Source: Candidatus Komeilibacteria bacterium RIFCSPLOWO2_01_FULL_45_10 (lineage in GTDB: Bacteria; Patescibacteriota; Patescibacteriia; UBA1558; UBA10009). From it: a DNA stretch of 6,451 bases. The notes beneath the pieces were generated by a model. That model searched no databases, had not been told where the DNA came from, and saw only the letters and a program-made list of their open reading frames with translations. Location of the stretch: positions 12,751 through 19,201 of the forward strand of contig MHKL01000020.1 of NCBI GenBank assembly GCA_001818835.1, written 5' to 3'. The translations under genes were made by a program, and so were the position numbers. Positions 1 to 5,953 of this stretch are shown one piece after another (the stretch's first letter is position 1; each line of letters opens with the position of its first letter).

Positions 1-1335
1 AAAAAGAAACTTAAAATTTGGCTGGTGACCGTGGATATGGGCTACGGCCATTTGCGGGCCGCTTACCCTTTAAGAAAACTGGCTGACGGCGGCCTGGTTA
101 ACGCCAACAATTATGTTGGCATTCCCAAGAAAGACCGGCTGATCTGGGAAAAACAAAGGAAGTTTTACGAATTCATTTCCCGCTTCAAAAGGGTGCCGGT
201 GGTGGGCGACGCCCTTTTTGGGATTATGAACTGGGTTCAGGAAATTCCCGCCTTTTATCCCAAAAGGGATTTGTCGCACCCCAACATTCAGCTGCTTTCC
301 GCTTTCCACGTCATTAAAAGCAATGATTGGGGCAGGCACCTGATTAAAAGATTGAGCCAAAAACCGGTGCCGTTGGTGACGCCGTTTTTTGCCACGGCCA
401 TTATGGCGGAAACGCACGGTTATCCCGGGGAAATCTATTGCATTATCTGCGACGCCGACGTCAGCCGCAGCTGGGTGGCGGTGGCGCCCAAAAGCAGCCG
501 GATTAAATATTTTGCGCCCAATATCCGGGTGGTGGAGCGGCTGCTGCTTTACGGCGTTTCTAAATCCAGAATTTTTTTAACTGGTTTTCCTTTGCCGGAG
601 GAAAATCTGGGGGGCGCTAATTTTAAAACCGCCCGCAATGATTTAAAATACCGGCTTTTGAATTTGGATCCCAATAGGCATTATCTGAAGAATTATCACG
701 ATACTTTGGTGAAGTCCTTAAAAATCAGGAATTTCCCCAAAAAATCAGACCACCCTTTAACTTTAACTTTTGCCGTGGGCGGCGCCGGCGCCCAGCGTGA
801 ATTGGGCGGCCAGATTGTGGCCGGTCTGGCTGACAAAATCAGACAGCACCAGATCAGAGTCCATCTGATTGCCGGCATTCATCATCAGGTTAACGAGTAT
901 TTTAAAAAGGTGATTGCCAAGAACGGCCTGGCCAGGGAACTAGGCAAGGGCATTTGCATTCTTTTTGAAAGAAAAAAGGACAGCTATTTCAGGAAGTTCA
1001 ACCATTGTTTGAGGAAAACCGACATTTTATGGACTAAGCCGAGCGAGCTTTCCTTTTACTGCGCTTTAGGCCTGCCGATTATTATTGCGCCGCCAATCGG
1101 CTCGCAAGAAGATTTTAACCAGCGTTGGCTGGTTAATTTGGGGGCCGGCAACAAGCAGGAAGACCCCCGCTACGTTGACCAGTGGCTGTTTGACTGGATT
1201 AATTCCGGGTACTTGGCCGAAGCCGCTTCCCAGGGGTTTTTGGAAGCCCCCAAATTAGGCACTTTTAACATCACCAAGATTTTAGCCAAAGAGATGTATA
1301 AGGTCAGAAAACCGGAAATCTTCTCCCAGTATTAA
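1..1335 (+). CDS. GT-B fold glycosyltransferase-like protein (GT28/MGDG synthase-like), 5' end outside window
   Basis: The frame is open from base 1 (first codons KKKLKIWLVTVDMGYGH). A GTG at 25 exists, but starting there would remove the first beta strand, so the true start probably lies just left of the window. 444 codons precede the TAA. Numbering codons from base 1, three zones resemble GT28-type enzymes (MurG, diacylglycerol glucosyltransferases). These are a glycine-rich GYGH loop at 14-17, a Rossmann-like stretch at 145-200 ending in LLYGVSKSRIFLTGFPLP, and a C-terminal nucleotide-sugar-site-like block: GGAGAQ at 260-265 and KPSELSFYCALGLPI at 346-360, then P364, Q369, N373 and GAG at 381-383. 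By analogy it would transfer a sugar from a nucleotide donor to a lipid or other acceptor at the cytoplasmic membrane face. Donor and acceptor cannot be read from the sequence. The region at 20-110 matches nothing I recognise. It is the first gene of a possible glycan neighbourhood. Confidence 0.62.
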   Translation, partial: KKKLKIWLVTVDMGYGHLRAAYPLRKLADGGLVNANNYVGIPKKDRLIWEKQRKFYEFISRFKRVPVVGDALFGIMNWVQEIPAFYPKRDLSHPNIQLLSAFHVIKSNDWGRHLIKRLSQKPVPLVTPFFATAIMAETHGYPGEIYCIICDADVSRSWVAVAPKSSRIKYFAPNIRVVERLLLYGVSKSRIFLTGFPLPEENLGGANFKTARNDLKYRLLNLDPNRHYLKNYHDTLVKSLKIRNFPKKSDHPLTLTFAVGGAGAQRELGGQIVAGLADKIRQHQIRVHLIAGIHHQVNEYFKKVIAKNGLARELGKGICILFERKKDSYFRKFNHCLRKTDILWTKPSELSFYCALGLPIIIAPPIGSQEDFNQRWLVNLGAGNKQEDPRYVDQWLFDWINSGYLAEAASQGFLEAPKLGTFNITKILAKEMYKVRKPEIFSQY

Positions 1336-1338
1336 AAT

Positions 1339-1397
1339 CACGTATCATGTAACAAAAGATAGGAAAATGATACGTGCTACGTGATACGTGCTACGTG
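1339..1397. repeat. Intergenic word repeat: inverted arm plus four tandem (A/C)TACGTG heptamers
   Basis: The 67-nt spacer between the glycosyltransferase and the transporter is nearly all repeat. Four direct heptamers lie end to end at 1370-1376, 1377-1383, 1384-1390 and 1391-1397 (ATACGTG, CTACGTG, ATACGTG, CTACGTG), giving a perfect 14-bp tandem duplication. Upstream, CACGTATCAT at 1339-1348 is the exact reverse complement of 1367-1376, a 10-bp stem with an 18-nt A-rich loop. Nine bases of the same arm (1339-1347) also pair with 1382-1390. A degraded second inverted word follows at 1346-1352. There is no T-tract, so it is not an intrinsic terminator. It ends five bases before the chosen transporter start. 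Confidence 0.85.
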
Positions 1398-1402
1398 AAT
1401 TT

Positions 1403-2308
1403 ATGTGGTTAATCATTGCTTTAACAGCGTTTTTTCTTTTGGGCTTGGCCGCGGTCATGGATAAATATCTTTTGTCCAAAGCCAAAATAGTGCCTTTAAG
1501 GTATGCTTTTTACATCAGCGTTTTTGGCGGCTTGATCAGCGTTTTACTGCTGTTTTTTGTTGACCGGTTTAGCTGGCCCAAAGACCAGCTTTGGCTGATT
1601 ATTTTAAGCGGCCTGGCTTTTTATCTCGGCCTTTACCTCATGTTTTTGGCCACGGCGCGGGCCGAGGTTTCCAAAGTCAACCCTTTGGTCATCAGCTTGA
1701 CGCCCTTGGCCGTGTTTTTTCTGGCCCTGGGCTTGGGCGTGGAAAAACTGGCTTTTTATAAATTAGGCGGCATTGTTTTAATTGCCCTGGCCAGTTACGC
1801 GCTCGCGCACATTGGTTTTAAAAAAAACCGCCTCTCGGCAGGTATTTGGGGATTGGTGGTTTTTGCCTGCTTGTTTTTCGCTTTGGCCAATACCCTGAAT
1901 AAAATCATTTATCAAAACGCCCCTTTTTTGGAGGCCTTTATCTGGCTAAGATGGGCTTCGGCCGCTTGGGCCCTGATTTTTACTTTTTTTCTGGGCGGCT
2001 GGTCCGAGGTTTTTCATTTTAAGAAACAAAGCAAAAAACAGGTTCATGACCAGCGGCTGGTTTTTGGCTTAAACCAGCTCGCCGGCGGCTTGGGCGTTTT
2101 GCTTTTGCAGTATGCCATCAGCTTAGGCAGCGTGACCATTGTTTCCGCCTTAAACGGCCTGCAGATTTTTTTCGTTATGGTCATTGTTTATTTTTTGGCC
2201 AAGATTCGGCCCCATCTTTTGGAAGAGGGCATGACTCCTCATTTTGCCCACCAGAAGTTTTTTTGGAGTTTGATTCTTTTTCTGGGCGTGGCTTTAATTT
2301 TAATCTAA
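1403..2308 (+). CDS. EamA/DMT-superfamily membrane transporter
   Basis: A 301-residue, very hydrophobic protein with about ten membrane helices in two five-helix halves (roughly 1-138 and 147-301). They are separated by a basic loop (HIGFKKNR); a second charged loop lies at 206-218. Length and layout fit the drug/metabolite transporter family. The first half has the typical stretch from G70 to E114, where a helix ending in ATARAEVSKVNPL is followed by a helix after SLTPLAVF. The second half has the matching GLNQLAGGLGVLLLQYAISLG and SALNGLQIFFVM. The substrate is unknown. Members export metabolites or flip lipid-linked sugars, and the glycosyltransferase before it and glycosidase after it make a glycan-related substrate possible (inference). 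I chose ATG 1403. An earlier in-frame GTG at 1388 lies inside the tandem repeat and would add MLREF, with no ribosome site to favour it. No clear Shine-Dalgarno precedes either start. Confidence 0.8.
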   Translation: MWLIIALTAFFLLGLAAVMDKYLLSKAKIVPLRYAFYISVFGGLISVLLLFFVDRFSWPKDQLWLIILSGLAFYLGLYLMFLATARAEVSKVNPLVISLTPLAVFFLALGLGVEKLAFYKLGGIVLIALASYALAHIGFKKNRLSAGIWGLVVFACLFFALANTLNKIIYQNAPFLEAFIWLRWASAAWALIFTFFLGGWSEVFHFKKQSKKQVHDQRLVFGLNQLAGGLGVLLLQYAISLGSVTIVSALNGLQIFFVMVIVYFLAKIRPHLLEEGMTPHFAHQKFFWSLILFLGVALILI

Positions 2309-2309
2309 G

Positions 2310-3305
2310 ATGAGCAAACGCTATTTCCGTAAAATCATCATTTGGGCCTTAGCTGTTTTTTTGGCTGGCGTCGTGATTTGGCTTTATCGGGCTGATTTCG
2401 GGCAGGGCCGAAAAATCGAATTCGGCGTCACCTTCAGCCAAAAGTACGCGACGGAATTAAAACTGGACTGGCAAAAAGTTTTCATTTCATTTTTGGATGA
2501 TTTACAGGTCAAAAAATTCCGGCTGGTCGCTTATTGGGATTTAATAGAAAAAGAAGAGGGTAATTACGATTTTTCCGCTCTTGACTTCCAGCTGGGGGAA
2601 ATTGAAAAGCGCGGCGGGCAGGTGATTTTGGCCATTGGCCAAAGAGTGCCCAGATGGCCCGAGTGCCATTGGCCCGATTGGACCAGAAATCAAAGCGAGC
2701 CCCAAAGGCAGGCGCGGCTTTTAAATCTGATGCAGGCCGCCGTTGAGCACTTTAAGCGGCATCAGAGCATTGCGGCCTGGCAAGTGGAAAATGAGCCGTT
2801 TCTCAAGGTTTTTGGCCAGTGCCCAAAAATTGACAAAGATTTTTATCAGCGGGAAATTGATTTGGTCAAATCCCTAGACGGCCGGCCGGTGGTGGTAACG
2901 GAAAGCGGTGAGCTTTCCGGCTGGCTGAGGGGTGCGGTTTTTGGCGATTGGTTGGGGACGAGCCTTTACCGCATTACCTGGAATCAGTTTTTCGGCTATT
3001 TCAGCTATCCGCTGCCGCCGGCCCATTATTATTTAAAAAGCCGCCTGGTCGGTTGGCTCGCGGGCAACCGGCAGATTTTTATTTCCGAAATGCAGGCGGA
3101 GCCGTGGCTCGGGCGGCCCATGACGGAAACGCCTTTGGCGGAACAATACCACTCCATGAATCTTGAAAAATTCCGGAAGAATATTGAATATGCCAGCCAG
3201 ACCGGCTTGTCGCCCATTTATTTGTGGGGGGCGGAGTGGTGGTACTGGCTGAAAGAGCAGGGCAATGACAGCATTTGGCAAGCCGCCAAGGAGATTTGGA
3301 ATTAA
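2310..3305 (+). CDS. Membrane-anchored clan GH-A (TIM-barrel) glycoside hydrolase-like protein
   Basis: A 331-residue protein. Residues 1-8 are basic (MSKRYFRK) and 9-25 form one hydrophobic helix, so the rest should face the outside on a signal anchor. The domain at about 35-331 has the order of a clan GH-A (beta/alpha)8 barrel: an FGVTFS first strand (38-43), FRLVAYWDLIEKEEGNYDFS (70-89, the 'substitute for R..W' strand-2 region), QVILAIGQRVPRWPE (104-118), WQVENEP at 157-163, and IFISEMQAEPW at 256-266. By family rule the E of NEP (E162) would be acid/base and E260 after strand 7 the nucleophile; E264 is an alternative. A final strand holds IYLWGAEWWYW (303-313). GH5, GH39 and GH42 share this pattern, so family and substrate are open. 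The ATG starts one base after the transporter stop, implying translational coupling; no Shine-Dalgarno is evident. It probably trims or processes extracellular glycan (inference). Confidence 0.72.
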   Translation: MSKRYFRKIIIWALAVFLAGVVIWLYRADFGQGRKIEFGVTFSQKYATELKLDWQKVFISFLDDLQVKKFRLVAYWDLIEKEEGNYDFSALDFQLGEIEKRGGQVILAIGQRVPRWPECHWPDWTRNQSEPQRQARLLNLMQAAVEHFKRHQSIAAWQVENEPFLKVFGQCPKIDKDFYQREIDLVKSLDGRPVVVTESGELSGWLRGAVFGDWLGTSLYRITWNQFFGYFSYPLPPAHYYLKSRLVGWLAGNRQIFISEMQAEPWLGRPMTETPLAEQYHSMNLEKFRKNIEYASQTGLSPIYLWGAEWWYWLKEQGNDSIWQAAKEIWN

Positions 3306-3326
3306 TTGTCTGCTAATTACTAATCA

Positions 3327-3374
3327 TTACGAATATATGAATAATTTTTCCATTAGTATATTCGTAAATTCGTA
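3327..3374. repeat. Intergenic word repeat: inverted TACGAAT words, loop, direct ATTCGTA words
   Basis: The 77-nt spacer before the permease carries two left words, TACGAAT at 3328-3334 and TATGAAT at 3336-3342, and two right words, ATTCGTA at 3360-3366 and 3368-3374, both sets on an 8-bp period. Bases 3327-3337 are the exact reverse complement of 3357-3367, giving an 11-bp stem around a 19-nt AT-rich loop. A short T run lies in the loop and none follows the stem, so a terminator is unlikely. The last word runs into the AGGA ribosome site of the next gene (3374-3377). Confidence 0.82.
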
Positions 3375-3382
3375 GGAATTTT

Positions 3383-4507
3383 ATGAAAAAAGAACTGCCG
3401 TTTTTGGAAGCAATCGCGGTTTTAGTGGGCACCATTATCGGCGCCGGCATTTTAGGCATTCCTTACGTGGCTTATCGGGCCGGTTTTTTAACTACCATTA
3501 TTGTGATGACCGTGATTTATCTGGCGGTGCTGCTGATTAACCTGCACATCGGCGAAATCGTCTTAAGCACCAAAAAACTGCATCAGCTAACCGGTTACGC
3601 GGAAAAATATTTGGGGAAGTGGGGCAAGACCGCGATGTTTTTTTCCGTCATCATCGGCTTTTACGGCGCTTTGCTGGCTTACCTGATTGGCGAAGGCGAG
3701 GTGCTGGCGGCTTTAACCGGCGGCAGTCCCATTGTTTACAGTTTGCTCTTTTTTGTTTTTGGCAGCGTCCTGGTTTACCTGGGACTGACCATTGTCAAGC
3801 GGACGGAACTGTTTATGACTTTTCTCATTCTTTTGCTGGTGATTTTAGTTTTTATTCTTGGCCTCGACAACTTAGAGTGGGAAAATCTGGCCGGTTTTGA
3901 TTTGGCTAAAATTTTTCTGCCTTATGGCGTGATTTTCTTTGCGATGGGCGGCGCCTCCGCCATTCCCCAGCTGGCCGAAGTTTTGCATGGCCGGGAAAAG
4001 CTGGTCAAAAGGGCGATTATCATCGGCACCACCATTCCTTTTGCGGTCTATCTGATTTTTACTTTTATCGCAGTCGGAGTGACCGGCGCCAACGTGACGG
4101 AAGTGGCCACGGTTGGCTTGGGCCGGGTAATGGGCAAATCCATGCTGGCCATGGGCAACGTTTTTGCCTTTTTCACCATGGCCACCAGCTTTTTGACTCT
4201 AGGTTTGGCTCTGAAAAAAACCTATCATCTGGATTTTGGGGTCAATAAAAAACTAGCCTGGCTTTTAACCATCAGCTTGCCGTTGTTAATGCTTTTCTTG
4301 GGCTTAAATCACTTTGTCGGCGTTTTAGGCACGGCCGGCGCCATTGGCGGGGGACTGGAAGGCCTTTTAATCGGCTTAATCTATCTGCAGCTTAAGAAAA
4401 AGAGGGAAAACGTTCCGGCCTACCAATTAACCAAAAGCCCTTTGATAATCATTTTGTTGTCGTTGATGTTTATCGGCGGTATTGTTTATACTTTGTGGTA
4501 TTTTTAG
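3383..4507 (+). CDS. Amino-acid permease (LeuT-fold, aromatic amino acid/HAAAP-like)
   Basis: A 374-residue polytopic inner-membrane protein with about 11 predicted helices, near 8-29, 35-57, 83-105, 117-138, 143-161, 176-196, 209-231, 253-276, 290-308, 318-337 and 353-373. Helix 1 contains GTIIGAGILGIPY (16-28), the glycine-rich broken helix that binds substrate and sodium or proton in the APC/LeuT-fold superfamily. The sixth helix contains FFAMGGASAIPQLAEVL (185-201), the second broken helix, followed by a charged loop. The length and these two motifs best fit the Trp/Tyr/serine permease branch (Mtr, TyrP, SdaC relatives), but the amino acid cannot be assigned. ATG 3383 follows AGGA at 3374-3377 with a 5-nt gap. 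Uptake of amino acids would suit an organism with few biosynthetic pathways. It is separated from its neighbours by a repeat spacer on the left and a new promoter on the right, so it may be transcribed alone or from upstream. Confidence 0.82.
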   Translation: MKKELPFLEAIAVLVGTIIGAGILGIPYVAYRAGFLTTIIVMTVIYLAVLLINLHIGEIVLSTKKLHQLTGYAEKYLGKWGKTAMFFSVIIGFYGALLAYLIGEGEVLAALTGGSPIVYSLLFFVFGSVLVYLGLTIVKRTELFMTFLILLLVILVFILGLDNLEWENLAGFDLAKIFLPYGVIFFAMGGASAIPQLAEVLHGREKLVKRAIIIGTTIPFAVYLIFTFIAVGVTGANVTEVATVGLGRVMGKSMLAMGNVFAFFTMATSFLTLGLALKKTYHLDFGVNKKLAWLLTISLPLLMLFLGLNHFVGVLGTAGAIGGGLEGLLIGLIYLQLKKKRENVPAYQLTKSPLIIILLSLMFIGGIVYTLWYF

Positions 4508-4513
4508 GGTTGC

Positions 4514-4543
4514 TTGACAGAGACGCCATCGTTTGATTAAAAT
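4514..4543 (+). promoter_or_regulatory. Sigma70-type promoter for the alpha-CTD-like gene
   Basis: The -35 is TTGACA at 4514-4519, an exact consensus. The best -10 is TAAAAT at 4538-4543, one mismatch from TATAAT, with an 18-bp spacer; TTAAAA at 4537-4542 gives 17 bp and a TG extension at 4534-4535. Transcription would start near 4550, leaving a leader of about 28 nt. It begins seven bases after the permease stop. Confidence 0.7.
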
Positions 4544-4567
4544 GAATTAATTTGTTCATCTTTTTTT

Positions 4568-4573
4568 AGGAGG
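4568..4573 (+). promoter_or_regulatory. Ribosome binding site AGGAGG that sets the GTG start
   Basis: AGGAGG is a full match to the anti-Shine-Dalgarno core, with a rather short 4-nt gap to the GTG at 4578. It is the strongest ribosome site in the window and decides the start, since the first in-frame ATG would remove more than a third of the protein. Confidence 0.8.
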
Positions 4574-4577
4574 AGAA

Positions 4578-5129
4578 GTGAAGGACAGCGACAGTATTTT
4601 TTGCAAGGTAATCAGCCAGGAAATCAGTGGCTTGTTTTGTAACATCAATGGTGCTCAAGGCGATTGCCAGAATTGCCATTGGGATGGTGTGCCTAAAAAG
4701 CTGCTCGTTGCCAATGACCCGCCGTTGAGGAATTTTTTTGAACCCCCGCTTATTAAGAGGTTGAATCAAGCAGGAGTGGTTGAGTTAAGTCAAATTATGG
4801 CTTTAGGCGAGGAGGGGTTGGTAGGAAGATTCGGGCGGCCAACGGTGTCTAAAATCAAACGGCAGTTAAAACTGGCTGGCATTGATTTGCCAAAGATAAA
4901 ATCAGCCAATGTTACCTTCCTACCTAAAAGAGACCTATTACCTGCCCCCGAAACCCCCTTAATGGACCTTTTGCCGGCCAGGCAGTCAAGACCGCTCAAG
5001 GGATTGAAGATCACGACCTTGGGAGGATTACTATCCATTTGGCCAACTTTGCATAAGCACATTGACGGCGGTGCCGTAGGCAGGATTAAGAGGTACCTTG
5101 AGGCAAGATACGAGATTAAACTCAATTAG
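4578..5129 (+). CDS. Tandem RNA polymerase alpha-CTD-like (helix-hairpin-helix) protein with N-terminal cysteine cluster
   Basis: 183 residues, GTG start. I do not recognise it as a named gene. Residues 57-104 read like an RpoA C-terminal domain: helix PLIKRLNQAGVVELSQIMAL (57-76), then EEGLV and the hairpin RFGRPTVSKIKRQL (84-97) ending in AGIDL, as in 'NFGRKSLEEIK...LGLSL'. Residues 127-182 look like a second, more diverged copy: RQSRPLKGLKITTLGGLL (135-152), then IDGGAVGRIKRYLEARY (162-178). The N-terminus has Cys 9, 21, 30 and 33 plus His34, a possible zinc site. Alpha-CTD domains bind AT-rich DNA and other transcription factors, so a nucleic-acid-binding or transcription-related role is likely but inferred; no catalytic motif is seen. 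It has its own near-consensus promoter and terminator, so it is monocistronic and probably well expressed. By eye its GC content is slightly lower than its neighbours', which is weak evidence of different origin. Confidence 0.68.
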   Translation: MKDSDSIFCKVISQEISGLFCNINGAQGDCQNCHWDGVPKKLLVANDPPLRNFFEPPLIKRLNQAGVVELSQIMALGEEGLVGRFGRPTVSKIKRQLKLAGIDLPKIKSANVTFLPKRDLLPAPETPLMDLLPARQSRPLKGLKITTLGGLLSIWPTLHKHIDGGAVGRIKRYLEARYEIKLN

Positions 5130-5165
5130 ACCTTAGCCAAGCTGAGCTTGGCAGGGTCTTTTTTT
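5128..5165 (+). terminator. Strong intrinsic terminator after the alpha-CTD-like gene
   Basis: The inner stem GCCAAGC (5136-5142) pairs exactly with GCTTGGC (5146-5152) around a TGA loop. With A5135 bulged, bases 5128-5134 pair with 5153-5159 (one G-T pair), giving about 14 pairs. A run of seven T follows at 5159-5165. The stem starts inside the TAG stop codon. It insulates the heat-shock promoter, whose -35 begins eight bases later. Confidence 0.92.
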
Positions 5166-5172
5166 ATTGCTC

Positions 5173-5201
5173 TTGACATCGTTTTTAGGCGTTGTTATAC
5201 T
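5173..5201 (+). promoter_or_regulatory. Consensus sigma70-type promoter of hrcA-grpE
   Basis: TTGACA at 5173-5178 is an exact -35. TATACT at 5196-5201 is a one-mismatch -10, with an ideal 17-bp spacer and a TG extension at 5193-5194. The start of transcription would fall around 5207-5209, inside the left arm of the CIRCE operator. Such a strong housekeeping promoter fits control by repression rather than by an alternative heat-shock sigma factor. Confidence 0.88.
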
Positions 5202-5205
5202 AAAA

Positions 5206-5232
5206 TTAGCACTCTTGCCATTAGAGTGCTAA
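5206..5232 (+). promoter_or_regulatory. CIRCE operator (HrcA binding site)
   Basis: TTAGCACTC at 5206-5214 and GAGTGCTAA at 5224-5232 are the two consensus arms with the canonical 9-bp spacer and no mismatch. The element begins four bases after the -10 and covers the predicted transcription start, so bound HrcA would block initiation. It would also lie in the 5' leader of the mRNA. Confidence 0.97.
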
Positions 5233-5245
5233 CAAGGAAAAAGCT

Positions 5246-5932
5246 ATGGAACAGCGCCAAAAAGACCTACTGGCGGAAATTATCAGGTGTTACGTTAAGT
5301 CGGCTTTGCCAATCGGCTCCCGTTTTTTGGAAGAAAAATGCGGTTTAGGCGTATCTTCGGCCACTTTGAGGAACGAAATGGCGGCCCTGGAAAAAGAGGG
5401 GTACTTAACCCACCCCCATACTTCTGCCGGCCGGATTCCCACGGAAAAAGGGTACCGGTTTTTTCTGGATAATTTTGCTAAAATGACAGGCAGGCTTTCG
5501 GCCAAGGAATTAAAATCGCTTGCCGACTTTTACAAAAAAGCCAAAGAGCTGCCCTGGGAGAACAGGATCAGGGAGCTGGCTAAAAAAATGGCGGCTATTT
5601 CTCAAAATGCGGTGGTGGTCGGCTTTTCGCCGGACAGTTTTTACTACACCGGACTTTCCAATTTGTTTTCCCAGCCGGAATTTAAAGATCCTGCTGTGGT
5701 TTACGACCTTGGCTTGGTTATTGACCATTTGGACCAGGTCATGGCCAAGATGTTCGGCAGAATTAATGAAATCTCCGTCAAGATTGGCTCGCAGAATCCT
5801 TTTGGCGAACAAACCAGCGTCATTTTAACCCCTTGGCATTCCCAGGACGGCTTAATGGGCATTTTAGGGCCAATGCGGATGGATTATGAAAAGAACCTTG
5901 GGTTGTTAAAATTTGTTGAAGATAATATTTAA
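5246..5932 (+). CDS. hrcA: Heat-inducible transcription repressor HrcA, short form
   Basis: The repressor of the class I heat-shock operon, which binds CIRCE as a dimer and is kept active by GroEL in well-studied bacteria. Residues 1-75 form the winged helix-turn-helix, with the hallmark SSATLRNEMAALEKEGYL (37-54) and HTSAGRIPTEKGYRFF (58-73). The C-terminal part keeps TGLSNLFSQPEF (135-146), IGSQNPFG (180-187) and the family signature GILGPMRMDY (205-214). At 228 residues it is about 110 shorter than usual. The flanks of the GAF-like region are present, but the middle between about residues 120 and 135 is missing, so the loss is internal rather than a frameshift or truncation. Short HrcA forms fit CPR genomes. 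ATG 5246 follows AAGGA (5234-5238) with a 7-nt gap. The perfect CIRCE 13 bases upstream implies autoregulation. grpE follows after 21 nt. Confidence 0.95.
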   Translation: MEQRQKDLLAEIIRCYVKSALPIGSRFLEEKCGLGVSSATLRNEMAALEKEGYLTHPHTSAGRIPTEKGYRFFLDNFAKMTGRLSAKELKSLADFYKKAKELPWENRIRELAKKMAAISQNAVVVGFSPDSFYYTGLSNLFSQPEFKDPAVVYDLGLVIDHLDQVMAKMFGRINEISVKIGSQNPFGEQTSVILTPWHSQDGLMGILGPMRMDYEKNLGLLKFVEDNI

Positions 5933-5953
5933 ATTGAAGAGAGATTTTAAAAT

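Noticed and set aside
25..27. GTG as start of the first gene
   Set aside because: Eight in-frame codons before it (KKKLKIWL) complete the first beta strand of the glycine-loop fold, and no ribosome site precedes it; the gene most likely starts outside the window.
389..580. Short + strand open frame inside the glycosyltransferase gene
   Set aside because: Fully nested in another frame, low complexity from GC-rich codons, no start signal.
1339..1376. Hairpin as terminator of the glycosyltransferase gene
   Set aside because: The 10-bp stem has no following T-tract and merges into the tandem repeat.
1388..1390. GTG as start of the EamA transporter
   Set aside because: It lies inside the tandem heptamer repeat and adds only MLREF; ATG 1403 begins directly at the first membrane helix.
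4542..4559. ATGAA...TTCAT inverted repeat around the predicted transcription start of the alpha-CTD-like gene
   Set aside because: The arms are only five bases in AT-rich DNA, easily expected by chance; not enough to call an operator.
4790..5125. 111-codon open frame on the minus strand
   Set aside because: It lies wholly within the alpha-CTD-like gene, has no promoter or ribosome site, and its translation has no recognisable pattern; it is an antisense shadow.
5148..5348. 66-codon + strand open frame over the terminator, promoter, CIRCE and hrcA start
   Set aside because: It would translate through a terminator, promoter and operator and overlaps hrcA in another frame; chance opening.
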